A program made the translations under genes and the position numbers. Source: Lutraria lutraria (Eukaryota > Mollusca > Bivalvia > Venerida > Mactridae). Taken from it: a stretch of 64,000 nt of DNA. How positions within the stretch are numbered: position 1 is the stretch's first letter; every line of letters begins with the position of its first letter. The stretch lies in the NCBI GenBank assembly GCA_964023205.1, contig OZ026834.1:29736756-29800755 (forward strand), written 5' to 3'. The notes beneath the pieces are model-generated. The model searched no databases, was not told the DNA's origin, and was given only the letters and a program-made list of their open reading frames with translations. This document shows positions 22,101 to 34,751 of this stretch, in pieces.

Positions 22101-25100
22101 AACATCTGCAATCCATAGAATCATATTCATAAGTGCTGAGCATCAAATTTTGTGTATTAATTTGCTTGCATTCTTTGATTATTGCAAGTAGTAACCTCCC
22201 TTAGAGTGAGATATCACCATGTGATGAAATCACACTGTTGTGGTTTATATATAAATTATTATTGTAAAATCACAAAGAGAAAGTAATTTTGGATTTTATT
22301 TTTTCAAAATTTACTCTGATTAAGAGATTGCTCAATAGCATTAAATGATCGGTTTGTAACTACATTGAAGTGAAAAATTGTCTAGTTCCATTATTGGGAT
22401 GCATACACAACACAGCATGCATTAGTATTGATTATGTTGATGTTTCTTTCCTCTTGCAGGAAAAGATGACAGCTTTACAGAATGCCAAAACAGAGAGGCT
22501 AGAGGCACAACTAATGCATACTAGGTAAAGTTTAAATGTTCCTTTTTTTCAGTGTGTTTAATGCTGATTTTCAGCAATTTTTCAGTTATATGCTGTGATT
22601 AATTCAGTTAACCAGTTTTCCTGGCCGAGGCCTGTATTCTAACCAGTACTAACTTACCTTTCTGCAAGGAAACGTCATCTCCACATATGGAAGAAAATCG
22701 TTCAATGTTCTAAGTACAAAAATCTTCACTTATATTAAATGCATTTTCAAGCTCTTGACTGATGTATCCTGGGAAGTTCTAAGGATTTAGATTTTTAAAC
22801 CCCATTTCAGAGATGAGATTCAGCGTTATGAACAAATGGTTGAAGATTTACGTGGACAGCTCAGAATACAGGATGCTATACCTACTCATGAAGATGGCCT
22901 GCTTGATGCATATTTGAATGAAGGACAGAGAACTGTACAAAATTCAACCATAGATAGGTTAACAAAGTAAGTATATCAATTTATTTTTGTAAGCTAAGAT
23001 TAAAACTTTATTGCAGTTTGGATCATTTTGACAAAAATGTTTGAATATTGGAAATGAATCAAACACCTTACATGTGTTAACTGCCAGTACTTTATATCTT
23101 ACATGAGATAGAAATTTAATTATGGTATTTTGTTTCATTGATAAGTCCAATTTCAAATTTGTATTTCTTGTTTTTTTTTTTGGTTGTTAATAACTTAATA
23201 AACTTGATGATAACTTAAAATTATAATTATACAAAAGCTTGGAAAGTATCCAAATATTGGAGAATCATATGGATTAATTACTGTTACATACAATTTATTG
23301 TATCAGCAAGCACAACTGCACTGGAAGAAAACCCCATTGATAGATTATGGAATGCTATTTCCACAAACATGTACGAGGACAAGTTACCTTCAAAATACCC
23401 ATATTAGATTTACAGTGAAGTACTGGACACAGTGCTACCTCTCCAAAGCAACACCCTTTGGGATTAGCAAAATTATGTCGTTGTTGCTTTAGAGGGGTTA
23501 AAATTAATAATTAAATCGTGCAGTGGGGACAAACATACTGTTGTTGCCTGTTGAAAGGAGGTTGTTCCTCAGGAGAGGGATACTCGGGGGAGGTTGCACT
23601 GTATTTATAATTTTGGACAGCATGTTCCAAAATTGAAATTTCTAACTAAGTTAAGATTTTGGTTGGAAACTGAACACATGTACATTTAAAGCACGTAATC
23701 AAGACATTGGGCAAGTGACTCAAATAGCAAACAGTTAAACTATTAATAAATCATGTGTCACAAACTAATTTTATAATGCTGCGACTTTGATGTAATTCTT
23801 CAGTGAACGAAATGATTTGTTGGAAGTTATTGCGAACTTGAAGCATAGAGTCTCACATCTGTCCAACCGTGAAGAAGAAGCATATCAACAAATGAAGAAA
23901 AGTATTGAACTCACTGAACAATCTCAATTGGAAAGATCTCAGGCAAGTCAACATTTAATGATATGTTTTAATAAACCGGGCATATTGCCTATTATATGAC
24001 ATTGTATGGCAAGTGATACATAAATGATGCTATTATTGTGCTTGTTCAAATGAGATAGAGACAAAAAATCTCATGCCAGAAATGTTTGATATTGAGTCGT
24101 ATTATACAAAATTATGACAGATTTTCCATTTGACTAAAGCAATTTTTGGAGGTTATGATAAACTAGCAACTATAATCTTCAAGTCAAGAATTATTTGTTT
24201 GTTGAAAAAATGATAGATCACTCATTAGAAAGGAAACTAGTAATGCTTCAGATCCCTTCTATCATTATGCCACAGAATAGTATCAATCTTCATTGTTATT
24301 GCATGAATGGCTATATGGTCTCTGACTAGTGGTCTCTTATTCCTCTCCTCTGTGAGTTCAAATCCAATCCATGACCTGAAAAAATTCACACATGAGGAAG
24401 CTGTCCAGCTAGCTTATGGAAGGCTGGTAGTGTTACCCTATAAGCCTGAGGTTTTCCTTTACCAATAGTTAAGTTTAAACATGTTTTATTGTTTTAAATT
24501 CTTTGACATATATCCACAACATTACATAGAATAAATCGAGGGCTCAGTGCAACACAATTGTAACTTGTTCTTATTTCAATATGAGTTACGACACTTTTGC
24601 GTTTAACCCTCGAAATGCTTGCAATATAAAGTAGAAGATTCGAGCCACAAGTTCTAAAACTTGGTTACAGCTCTCAGTGATGCTGATAAAGCTGGAAATG
24701 TTGCCAAAGGATCAGACTGTACCGTAGGTGCAATGTTTAACCCCAGAGAAAATAAAAATGTCATTGGTTGAGAATTAATTTGTATTTTGTTCCATAATAG
24801 GCACTCATCCAACGAGAACAATTGGCAGATGAATTGAATAATATGAAATCTCGATTTGACGGGTATATTGAGAACACACAGAAAATTGTTAATCAGGAGA
24901 AAGACAGTGCTAGAAAAGAATGCAAGATTGTAATTGATGAACAGAATACAAGGGTATGCTTTTACTTGCTTATAGGATAACAGCTAATAGATTCTTTTGG
25001 TGCATTCAGGAAGTACAGTCAAACCTGGGAACAAAGGTCACCCTTGGATAATACAAAATATGGCCTTTAATGACAGGTGATCCTTATTCGGAGGTCATTT

Positions 25101-28100
25101 TGTTCTAAATAATCAATGACAGTTATGCAAACAATGGCCTTTATTTACAGGATGGCCTTTATTTGGAGGAGGCTGCTTACACAGGTTTGACTGTAGAACG
25201 CTTTAACTTCGCAAGGTCAAAATTTCGCGTTTTTTGTTAAAAATCAGCTTTTTCTTTATTCGCGTATTTATGAATTCGTGACGTCGTCAGGCAGGATTAA
25301 AGTGCAATCAAAGACACGTTGTCGTTGCTTTGATATTTATGTGTCACACCTGGTCTGCTAGACATTTATACTAAACTAATTATTCTACGATAAAATACTA
25401 TTACTGACTTAAGTTGCGTATTTTCGGTCATACTCATTTTCGAATATATAAAACTCAGCATTTATTCGCGACTTTTATGAATTTGTGAGGTATTCGATTC
25501 CCGAATAAAACCAGTTCTACAGTAACTTTTGTTTGGAAAAAAGTTATTTTGTTAGTGGTTTTCATTATGATATTTTCTTTTGCATAATCCTTATGCTTGC
25601 AATTCAGTAAAGTGAAGAACAATATGATATGAAGCATTTGGCTTGTGTGATATGATTTATTGTTGATAATTGTTCATTGCATGACGAAGGTACTTGAATG
25701 TAAATAAATTTGCATTTTGATAACCAGTGGTCATTCGGTATGGAAAATGTTGAAACAAATATATGGCCATGAAGAAATTATTTCATTTTATTGATTTTAT
25801 ATTGATAACATTGAATGCTAAAGATATTGTATTCTATCACAGATCAGAGAATTAACTGAACAAATGACGTCAGCACAGAATGAGATGGAGAAGGCATTGA
25901 GAGATAAAGTAGAGCTAATTAATCAATTAGAGACAGTTAAACTACAAGTGAAGAGATACGATCAGGAGGTCTCCATGGTATGGACCATATGTTTTCAAAT
26001 ACTGTAGAATCAGAAATTTTTGTAATTGTTATTTGCTACAAACATGAAATTGCAATTTTCTGAAAATAGATGTTAGCTATATTAAAAATCAATTTGATTA
26101 TTTAGTTTAGTAAAATGAAAATAGCTGATGGAAATTCTTTAATATTTTACTTTGTGAATTGGCACACTTTATTTTGCTAGGTTTTGACCTGATTGATACA
26201 TCAGATTTTTACAGTAACTTTATTATTTGGGTAATGATAGTATAGTCGAAAATGTATCATCCGCTCTTGCAGTTGTTCTGTATTCCAAACCAAACAACAG
26301 TCTTGATTGTATGTTAATTTTAATCATCAATATTATTAGTTTTTCATTTTAAAAAATAATCTTGACTTACCTGCATGAAATGATTTGTTATATCACTCCA
26401 TAAGTTAATTTATGTTGTACGGATAAAAAATTTTGTTTTGTGTTTTTTTTTTACAAACAAATTCTGTTTGTATTCAAAGAGTGTCTGTCATGTTGTAAAG
26501 TTTAATGACTGACCAGAACTAAATATTAAGTGATATTCAATGTTCTACATGTTGATTTTGTTTGTTTTATTTACTTGGTTGCATTTACATTAATTGTGAC
26601 TATATTGTGTAATCCAGGCTACTGAAAATTTCAATGCTGAAAACACAAATGCCAAGATACAGAAAAGCCAAGCCATGAACGAAGCAAACAGATTACGATC
26701 TGAACTGGATAATCTTAGGAGAGATAAAGATGGGGTAAGTCATTGGAGGATCATCTGTGCTCTGAGAGTGTATACTGCAATCCTCGTGGATATAATTCTA
26801 TTGGCTAAATAATTATATGCTGACTTATCATTTAATTATGTCCTTTGAAGACAAATTGGTAATGTCGGCTGAAATAATACTTTTAGGTGGTGCAAAAAGT
26901 GTCAGAACTAGATCACAGTAACAGACTGTAAAGAAATGTCAATTAAATGTATCTCGTACATTTAGGTTATTTCTGTCATTACAGGAAAAAAGTCGCTTAA
27001 TGTCAGAAATTGATGACTTTAGACGTAGACTCACTAAAGCAGAAAGGGAATTGGTGAACAGCAAAGAGGAGTGCATTCATTTGACAGCGAATGCCCAAGC
27101 TTTGGAAAGAGAAGTAGTTAATTTTCCTCTGTTACAACCTAGAATACATTCATTTTTAAATTTGAATTGATAAAAATACTCTGATATTGATAAAAGTGCA
27201 ATTGTTCAATAAACTTTTATTGTTTCAAGCATATTGTAAGCTGTAATAACTTTTTAAAAGTGACTAATAAATGTGTTAGATTTGTTTAAACTTGCAGTAT
27301 AAGGATGACCTGGTGGATGAGACAAGAGCACTTGCTCGTTTAATTGTCTATCTTTCATTCCTGGAACAATTCTGATCATCGATTGTTATCAACATACAAA
27401 GCAATGGTCGCCATTTTCTTGTTGTTATTCATGGGCTACTTTCCACCATGGCTGACCCTGGGAACCCAATGTTGGAAACAACCTGTTGCTCTTTCAATGG
27501 GAATTTGATATCTATTTTATCAATTGCGAATGATAAAGTTGTTTGAAAGTCTGAAATTCTGAGAAAACGAGTGCCTAGTGTTGAAACAGTAGTGACCAGA
27601 AACCAAATTACCAAAATTTGTAACCCTACACTTATGTACGAGGCATATTTCTCAGTTACGGAAATGCCTGAGTATTTACGATTGCACACAACACACAAAC
27701 AAAAATATTCAGATGTTGTGGAAATTGTATTACATTCTTTGTAAATGTATTATGTCTAATTTTCATTCTTACATATTTTAGCTTCATCTAGCCAAGCTAG
27801 CTAGGGATAGTGTAGAGCGTGGTCGGTCTGAAGATTTAAAAGTGGTCAGTAAGCGAGCTCAAGCAAGGGAGGAAGAGTTGAATGGATTAATCACTGACAT
27901 CCAGGAACAAAATTGTAAGTGAGAATTGTATACCCAGACAAAACATTTAGGCACAAAATTGTCAAGGCTGTAAAAAAACTTACTATCTTATGAGCAAACA
28001 AACATTTTTTATTGACATTTTTTTTTTCACTTTTCAAAGAGATGTAATAATCTTTAATCAAAGAGTTATATAGAAAATCAAAGGTTTCTGGTTTGGCAAC

Positions 28101-31100
28101 TCATCAGCAAATGCATATACCAGATGTTATTTTGAGAAATGAAATTCATTCTTGTTGGTTTGGGATCCCCCCCCCCACCTCGATAAAAACACCAATAAAA
28201 ATGAATGTTTGCTGCTGTAAATATAAATATAAAAAGATAATTACATGTGCAGTGTATGTTGATGTATAAATTTGCTTATAATTTAATTAGTTTATTTTTT
28301 TTACAGATTGCAGAAAATTACCATGACCATTTGAAAGCATCAAAGTTCTTGAAAATGTTAATTATATTAATTTTGAGAGGTTGTTTTTGTATTGATATGT
28401 TTCTTTTTAATTTGATAGCTCATACTACATCAGAAATGGACACAATGTTATCCAAGCAGAACAAATTAATAGGAAAATTAAAAGGTGAATGTCGTAAACA
28501 GGCTGCTCAGCTGGAAATTACCTTGAAGAAGAACAGGTAAATTCATTTAAAGATAATTTCAGCTTTCAAGTTTTCTAATCAGGCCAACATTAAGAAATGG
28601 TGGTTTGCGGTTCCACAATCATAATTCTTTAACAGTGGATTGGTGGGTCAGCATTTTTTTTGTCATTATTATATACTGAAAACAATAAGCTGAATGAAAC
28701 AAGAGACTAGAATTTGATTAGGGGATTTATTTAATAGGTTGCGTAACTGAAAAACACATTTTTTAAGGATACGGTAGTCTGATTAGTACCGTATGTCAAG
28801 TATAAAAAATTTGAACTGAACTTTATTGATCACCATCTAGAGATCCATTACAGTATCCTGAGAGGGTCACTGTTTGGAGATGAGGGTACACTGATTTTGT
28901 TGAAATTGTAAATAAATACTATTGTCCCTAGATTCAGGTGGTTTTTGTTTGAAGTTAGTCTTGAGTGCAGGTTTATTTTGTATATTGTAAATCATTAATG
29001 TAACATACTAAGTAGGTTCACATAGCATCCTAGTATAAGCACAGCTCAAATACACCAGTAATCAGTTAATGGAAAGTGTAATTAATTTAAATACAATTAC
29101 AAGCTAATTGGTTCAATTAAATTGTGATTACATACCCTGTAAACAAAAAGATAGATTTATTACTTCAACTAATGTAATTACTTTTGATGAATCATTAGTA
29201 ACTGGCATACATCTTGATTGATTACATAGATGACTGTTTTATCTGATGTGGTATCAGATAAAGATGATCTCATTCATCCATGCTCATTGATCACCCAGCT
29301 GTCATTTTACAGTGCAAGATGGAGGGTAATTAGTTGGTCACGAAGTTCTAAGATTGTAGAGAATTAAATGCATTTGGCAGGATATATGTCTATCTATGTA
29401 ACATTGAGACACATTATTTTTCCATTTGTCTATCACACTAGCTTTAAATTCATATTAAACTTGTGGAGAAGAACTGGCCCCAAGGTTATAAAACTGAAGA
29501 TCAAACTTAGAGACTGTTCTCAAGTTTATAACCATGGGGCCAGGTCTCATGCCTGTTACCACTTACTAGTGCCATTTTTTTGTGTGTGTTTTTTTATGTA
29601 AAAAATAATAACTGTGCTTGTTACATACAGATCAAATTTAGTGTTCTTTCGATGTCTGATTCATGTGTTTGATGCTTCATTTACTATGATTTTTGTCAGT
29701 CAACAAATTGTATCAAATGAACTGAACATGTGTTTGAATTTCCTAGTAAAATCATATTGAAAGTTATTGCCTTTTAATTCTGGATACAGTCTGCGAAATT
29801 AGCAGTTGTCTGGGACAAGCAATTTTTCATTCGGACAACCAAAATTTTGGTTTGGACAACCAACTTTTCATTAATAAATCAAAGCAAAAGCAGCTAAAAT
29901 TTCTGTTTCGGGCAACCACATTTCAAACCTTAATTTTACAGACTGCTGGATATATGCAGTTTATTAAAGGTATTATTTCTTACATTTTGATAGGTCTGAC
30001 TCTGGGAAGTTGAAAAGACAGAATGATGAGCTGAGGAATAGACTTCAGAGATCTACCAATCATTTAAGAGATCTTGAAGATCAAGTTGAACAACATTCAA
30101 GGGTGCAGGAGAAAATGACAGAGCGACTGAAGATGATGGATGACCACTCTCAACATCAGGGAACACAGGTATATTTTTTCACTCCACATTATTGACTTAA
30201 TTTGGAGCCTCAATTGTCAAGTGGTTTTTGTCTCTGAGTAGTTATCATAAATCACTCTTCACTGTGAGCTCAAACACCACACAAATTTTACATTTGGGGG
30301 AGCTGTTCAGCTAGTTCAAGGAAGGTTACTGGTTCTACCTAGGTGTCCGTCCAGGGTCTTCCTTTCACTGTTAAAGTTGTCGCATGACCCACCATTGGTG
30401 TGATGTCAAATCCCAATGAAAAAAACATCAATTTCTGTTGAATGTCAAGAGTATTAGTTATCCTCTTTCAGGGGTCCAGATAAAATACCTCCTGCGTAAA
30501 GAAAGCAGAGGGTAAAATACCCCTTGCCCCAATATTTATCTGGAGCCCTGCTCTTTGCTGTTCTATTTTGGAACTGTTTTTAATGTCAGTGCACTTTGGT
30601 ATAAGTTGTTTTACTGGAGTTTGAGTTAATTCATATTGTTACAATATATGTATTATATCTATAGGAGACCATAATGAAATGCTAGGCTTTGTGTAATAAT
30701 CACGGTATTACAGTTAAACCTGTGTAAGTGGCCACTTCCAAATAAATGCCACCCTGTGAATAAAGGCCATTCTTTTAAAAACCTTTATTTATTACTTAGA
30801 ACATACTGACCTCTGAATAAAGACCACTGTTTGTCTTTCCCAAGGGTGGCCTTTGTTCACAGGTTTGACTATAATATAAAATTATTTTGTTTGGAATTAT
30901 CAACCAAATACAACATGGCCGACTCTGTGGTGGTATTGAATGAAAACTTTTTCTGCTGAATTAGATTTTGCTCTAATTGATAATCCACAACATTTGTCTA
31001 CTGTGCTTTTACAGAGCCAAATTGGAATATGGTTTGTAGATTTGTTAATATTATCATAATCTCGAATCTACTGGTACTTACTTTTTTCTTATTTCAGGTG

Positions 31101-31331
31101 ATGGAATTAATTGCCAAACAAACTAGTCTGATGCAGGATCGTCAAGTGCTGGCACGAGAACTCGAGTTCTTACGCAGGAATATATCTCAAACTAATCAGG
31201 AAAACATATCTAAATTTGTATCATCTAACCGTCTGCTGGTTAATGAAGTGTTGGATAATATCAAACAAGAAGAAAATGAAAAGAAAAATTACATTGTTAC
31301 AAAATCCACCATTTCAAATGATGACTTGTGA
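19049..31331 (+). CDS. SDCCAG8: SDCCAG8 (serologically defined colon cancer antigen 8) orthologue, complete 16-exon gene
   Basis: SDCCAG8 is a centrosome and ciliary transition-zone coiled-coil scaffold; human mutations cause nephronophthisis-related ciliopathy (NPHP10). Sixteen exons join in phase (19049-19109, 19813-20024, 20748-20891, 21288-21407, 21972-22055, 22460-22524, 22811-22966, 23804-23942, 24801-24953, 25843-25977, 26618-26734, 26985-27113, 27782-27914, 28419-28536, 29994-30168, 31098-31331): 2175 nt, 724 residues, against 713 in human. The N-terminal ~135 residues are low in coil; from about 140 to 705 the protein is heptad-rich coiled coil. Remembered matches to the human protein are the ERNDLL...REEEAYQQ block, RSQALIQREQLADEL, and RVQEKMTERLKMMDDHSQ followed by LIAKQTSLMQDRQVLARE near the C-terminus. 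An in-frame TAG at 19025-19027 makes the 19049 ATG the first in-frame start. Intron 8 begins with GC. Confidence 0.95.
19813..20024 (+). CDS. SDCCAG8: SDCCAG8 exon 2
   Basis: It encodes residues 22-91, RANASLHDLEDVL to KDPAASQ. It is mostly non-coil with an amphipathic start, as in the vertebrate N-terminus. Long polypyrimidine tract before the acceptor; donor gtattc. Confidence 0.92.
20748..20891 (+). CDS. SDCCAG8: SDCCAG8 exon 3
   Basis: It encodes residues 92-139. A Pro/Ser-rich linker (SYAPTPGLPAHSLPS) leads into EETVVLLQQQTSYINQIEAE, the first coil, which resembles the human segment around HDLVHTINDQSQYIHHLE. Confidence 0.93.
21288..21407 (+). CDS. SDCCAG8: SDCCAG8 exon 4
   Basis: It encodes residues 140-179, a charged coil running from DEFATMRIKIREILEENQRL to DGDFQT. 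The donor gtatgc sits inside a longer open frame. Phase 0 at both ends. Confidence 0.93.
21972..22055 (+). CDS. SDCCAG8: SDCCAG8 exon 5
   Basis: It encodes residues 180-207, VTAHIDKSAAGVDSLQ to QWQLEL. Phase 0 at both ends. Acceptor cttacag, donor gtaaga. Confidence 0.9.
22460..22524 (+). CDS. SDCCAG8: SDCCAG8 exon 6
   Basis: It encodes residues 208-228, EKMTALQNAKTERLEAQLMH and T, plus two bases of Arg229. Acceptor cttgcag, donor gtaaag. Confidence 0.92.
22811..22966 (+). CDS. SDCCAG8: SDCCAG8 exon 7
   Basis: It encodes residues 230-280, DEIQRYEQMVEDLRGQL to IDRLT, plus two bases of Asn281. The coil is interrupted by an acidic/glycine stretch (THEDGLLDAYLNEGQ). Confidence 0.93.
23430..23605. 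repeat. Family G repeat
   Basis: It carries cctctccaaagcaacaccc at the left and gaggttgcactgta at the right, in SDCCAG8 intron 7. Confidence 0.55.
23804..23942 (+). CDS. SDCCAG8: SDCCAG8 exon 8, followed by a GC donor
   Basis: It encodes ERNDLLEVIANLKHRVSHLS to ERSQ, the best-conserved central block. It ends ...TCTCAG and the intron starts gcaagt, a consensus GC-AG donor. No GT donor gives the right phase, and the next exon restores the conserved SQALIQREQL sequence. Confidence 0.93.
24537..24612. mobile_element. 76-bp palindromic MITE, copy 2
   Basis: Same family in reverse orientation, in SDCCAG8 intron 8, about 190 bp before exon 9. 4-bp duplication aaat at 24533-24536 and 24613-24616. 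Confidence 0.82.
24801..24953 (+). CDS. SDCCAG8: SDCCAG8 exon 9
   Basis: It encodes residues 328-378, ALIQREQLADELNNMKSRFD to DEQNTR. The acceptor is ataatag. Phase 0 at both ends. Confidence 0.94.
25015..25196. repeat. Family F repeat
   Basis: It runs from tacagtcaaacctggg to caggtttgactgtag and has ggcctttatttacagg phrases. It lies in SDCCAG8 intron 9. Confidence 0.65.
25843..25977 (+). CDS. SDCCAG8: SDCCAG8 exon 10
   Basis: It encodes residues 379-423, a heptad-rich coil (IRELTEQMTSAQNEMEKAL to YDQEVSM). The donor is gtatgg. Phase 0 at both ends. Confidence 0.93.
26618..26734 (+). CDS. SDCCAG8: SDCCAG8 exon 11
   Basis: It encodes residues 424-462, ATENFNAENTNAKIQKSQ to LRRDKDG. Donor gtaagt. 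Phase 0 at both ends. Confidence 0.93.
26985..27113 (+). CDS. SDCCAG8: SDCCAG8 exon 12
   Basis: It encodes residues 463-505, EKSRLMSEIDDFRRRL to NAQALERE. Acceptor attacag, donor gtagtt. Phase 0 at both ends. Confidence 0.92.
27782..27914 (+). CDS. SDCCAG8: SDCCAG8 exon 13
   Basis: It encodes residues 506-549, LHLAKLARDSVERGRSEDL to TDIQEQN, plus one base of Ser550. Acceptor ttttag, donor gtaagt. Confidence 0.93.
28419..28536 (+). CDS. SDCCAG8: SDCCAG8 exon 14
   Basis: It encodes residues 551-588, HTTSEMDTMLSKQNKLIGKL to EITLKKN, plus two bases of Arg589. It matches the human segment with NTFLTKLKEECCTLAKKLEQ. Confidence 0.95.
29994..30168 (+). CDS. SDCCAG8: SDCCAG8 exon 15
   Basis: It encodes residues 590-647, SDSGKLKRQNDELRNRL then EDQVEQHSRVQEKMTERLKM. 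This is the clearest SDCCAG8 signature in the gene. Confidence 0.96.
30709..30872. repeat. Family F repeat
   Basis: It runs from acagttaaacctgtg to caggtttgactata, in SDCCAG8 intron 15. Confidence 0.65.
31098..31331 (+). CDS. SDCCAG8: SDCCAG8 exon 16 (C-terminus and stop)
   Basis: It encodes residues 648-724, VMELIAKQTSLMQDRQVLAREL through a less conserved tail that ends NDDL, with stop TGA at 31329-31331. The tail is about 35 residues longer than the conserved end. Confidence 0.95.
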   Translation: MMELIAKQTSLMQDRQVLARELEFLRRNISQTNQENISKFVSSNRLLVNEVLDNIKQEENEKKNYIVTKSTISNDDL

Positions 31332-31569
31332 TAGATATTTGTGATTGTTTTTTTTGTTGTCTATGTATACATGTAGGATATTAGAGCCAATTTTTGTTGT
31401 AATAATTATTGTAAGCATTATTAGTTGAAAAAATAAGTGCCAGTTATCTTCTTCCTATATTTAGCATTTGTTACAGTCGTGACAGGTATAACAATAGGAA
31501 TTGCAGGCTAGCCATTTCTGTGTATCATTGCAATCTTGTTAGAATCAGCAGTTATATTTATAATATTAT

Positions 31570-31575
31570 AATAAA
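31570..31575 (+). promoter_or_regulatory. Candidate SDCCAG8 polyadenylation signal
   Basis: AATAAA lies 239 bp after the stop codon. Other AATAAA hexamers at 32624-32629 and 33582-33587 could serve longer 3' ends; in such AT-rich DNA a hexamer alone is weak evidence. Confidence 0.35.
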
Positions 31576-32004
31576 TAACATGTATCCAACATATGTCAGG
31601 CTACAATTACTGGAAAATTTTAGGTTCAAATGGTTAACTGGTTCAATTCTATTCCCTCTTATCACATTGTTTTCATTTGTTAAATTTTAAACCTCCTGGG
31701 GTGATGGTCACCTGAATGTATATCTGAATATACTGTATGTTTTTTTTACAGAACTGAATTCTGTGATATCTTTAACTGTGATAACTTAAACTTTACAAAT
31801 GATTTATTTATCCAAATTTAACTGCGGTTAAATCCCATGTCACTGTCCTCTCAATATATCAATCACCTCACTAAACGACCATCTATTGTCGAATAAATGG
31901 TTTTCAATTCTTCCACTTTATTTCAACTTGGTCATGTGATCACCATAATGTTTGAACAGTTTCATATGGTCCTGATGGGGACCATAATATCATGGTTTTA
32001 CTGT

Positions 32005-32389
32005 CAAAGTCCCATTAGCTTTTTGCTATAAAAATATATGCAAAAAACAAACAATTGCTGATATTATCCCAAGATAATAATTACCGACGAAACAAGCCCC
32101 TTTTCTTCTAAAAACACTCATTTCACTCTGAATTTTGCTTTTGTAAACTTGAAATATATAGAGCGTGTGACGTCACTTTATGCCGTGTGCATGATATGAC
32201 TGTGGGAAAACACAGCTGTTCTATAAATAGTATTTTTTTCAATGATATTGAAAAAAAATACGATAATGGTTTCGGGAACATTTTTTCTTGCTATAAAGTA
32301 CACACGGGAGGAAAACACACCTGATTCTGCTGTTGTAGGACAAATAGAAACTATTACGACCGATAAATTTATATGCTTATGGGACTTTA
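32005..32389. mobile_element. CRE-carrying MITE, copy 2
   Basis: Same element and orientation as copy 1, with CRE palindrome at 32168-32175. It lies 0.7 kb past the SDCCAG8 stop. Confidence 0.85.
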
Positions 32390-32846
32390 ACAAGTTGAGG
32401 AATTATCATTTCCTTGAAACGAAAATTGAATTAACTTAATATTTGTTTAGTAAGCTTGAAATTGAATGATTGATACAATATGTCTATATTCAAAGCCATT
32501 TTTGAAGGTCAGATGCCACAAATTTGTTTCCAGTTAAAATACATTCTGCTGTTTATAAAGAGAAACAAAGGTGGCTTTAATTATTTATATATTTATGTTC
32601 TCATGTTAATACTGAGTTGTGTAAATAAACAACAAATTCCTGTGGTGTGTTTTTGCGTATATTAGTTCCTGTTGTGCTTCAACATATTCATCACGTTTTA
32701 TGGTGAGATTTACTTTTGTTAATTGATGACTGTTCTCCTACCCTTGTTTCCATTTCATGACTAAGGTAGTAAATGAAGTTTATTGTTTATTTGTTACATT
32801 CAGCAGAAAATACATTTGATGTTAGGTACAAAATGCATGTACTTGT

Positions 32847-33086
32847 TTGTTTATATATATGAGTTTAATGCCTCTTTTCAAGAGTCATATGAGGCGGACA
32901 GTTCATCTAACCATCGTTCCTGAAAAGAACCAGTACTGGACTCCCATCCTCCGTAAGCAACTGCCTGCTTTCTCACATAAAGAGACATGATCGGTAGCTG
33001 GACTTGAACCCATGACCCACTATCAGTGAGAGGTTACAGTGATTTGAAGTCAGCGACTTTAACCACTCGACCACGGAGGCGGGTCA
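32847..33086 (-). repeat. tRNA-derived SINE, family A, copy 3
   Basis: Same element. Exact 11-bp duplication catgtacttgt at 32836-32846 and 33087-33097. It lies downstream of SDCCAG8, possibly inside a long 3' UTR. Confidence 0.88.
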
Positions 33087-34751
33087 CATGTACTTGTATG
33101 CTATTTAGGTTGTATATAATTATTGAAGCTGTTTACTATTAACTGTTTCTTTCTTGTAAGTTCATTCAGAATGCTTGGAATTCAAAGCACTAGTGATTCA
33201 TGTATTATTATCCTGCAGTTTACAGAGGTGGAGGTTGTGGGTCTAGTCTAATACTAGTAGATTATCTTTGAAACTGACCGATATAGCATGTGACTAACAT
33301 AGCAATAGAACTGAAAATCATCCACCAATAATTGTATTTCAACCAAATCTTGTAGAGAAGGCATTGTAGATTATTAAAAAGATATCAACACTTCTTAAGA
33401 CTTGCTTAACTCCTATTTAAGTATGTATTTAAATTGAATCTTGGATTAAAATCTGTATGTTTTATATGAAATATTTTGCACTAGGTTGTATATGTAGCTC
33501 AGCTGTAAATAGTAATTTATTGTGTAATGTAGATTTTGTACCGTATTTATATATATGCTTCTTGAATTGTTTTATTTCTGTAATAAAATTTAGACCAAAA
33601 GTAACATTGGTTGTTCTTTTGTCAATGGTTCATGAATTTAAAGTAAGGAAACTGTTTATCTGTACTTTGTTGGTACTTATCTTTATACCAGGTGTAATGC
33701 CTTTAGGTTGCGTAAATTATCTAATTTGTTTTTCAAAATAAACCTTAGATAATTTAGTCCCCTGATATTTTCATTCTTTTTTATTTCTTTATTTGCAACT
33801 TAAGTGTCAGCGACAAAAGATTTGAGACGGGTTCCTTTATGTTAGTTTGACAGTTTACTTAATGGGTGCTGGAGAATTATTCACCAATACCCCTTATTCT
33901 ATTTGCGAGCACCTATTTAAGCACATTATGGATTAATATGAGGAAGAGGATGACAGAATGTAACACAAACAAGACATATTTACTGTACCCAGATTAAAAG
34001 TCAGCTACTTCGCTATCACCACTGATCTGATCAAATCAGACTGCTATAGGTTATATACATTAAAACAAGCCGTGCCAAAGCTCATCTATTCACCACCTCA
34101 GTGAGATCTTTCCACCTATGAGGTTTCATGTTGTTACATCTTAATAGTTTCTGAGTTATGAGTGACATAAAGTTTTTGCACAAATGCAGTTGACGCACTG
34201 ATCACAATAGCTGACTTTCTTAAAAAACAGCCTAGCCAAAAACTGGGTATCTGCGCACAAATTCAAATGTCAATATATAATTAGTTAGCAATTTTTCAAA
34301 ATCAGACTTCCAAGTTCAAATGTGAAACCTAGTCTACATTCAACATAACAATTATTATAATTTTCTGAACATGATTCTTCAATCATTGACAAGAAATATA
34401 CACAAAAAGGTACATTGAAGATTGCTTCATATTTATTTTTGCATTTTATTTACAGTCGATTGGATGTTACATCCAAAATATCTACCACTAATAACAACAC
34501 TTAAAAACTGATTTAAATTTCATAAACTTGAAACAATTTATAAGATAATATGATCAACAATACTAACTTTCTGGCAGTTCTATTCTGTAAATCTTTAATA
34601 TAATTTTAAATAACAGAAACATGTCACTGCACATAAAATTTAAGATTGATCCCCATTCTCAAACCTACAATATTTATCATTGAATTGTCGATGTAAATTG
34701 AATGACTAAATATATAAACTTGGGTATTTAGCAAAAAACCTTGTTTGATTC

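Noticed and set aside
28247..28418. Upstream extension of the frame into SDCCAG8 exon 14 (IAENYHDHLKASKF...)
   Set aside because: An acceptor-like tttttacag precedes it, but including it breaks phase with exon 13, and the conserved sequence continues directly from exon 13 to 28419.
33457..33741. 94-residue plus-strand frame after SDCCAG8
   Set aside because: Composition is typical of AT-rich 3' sequence, it contains a polyadenylation-like hexamer, and no homology is recognised.
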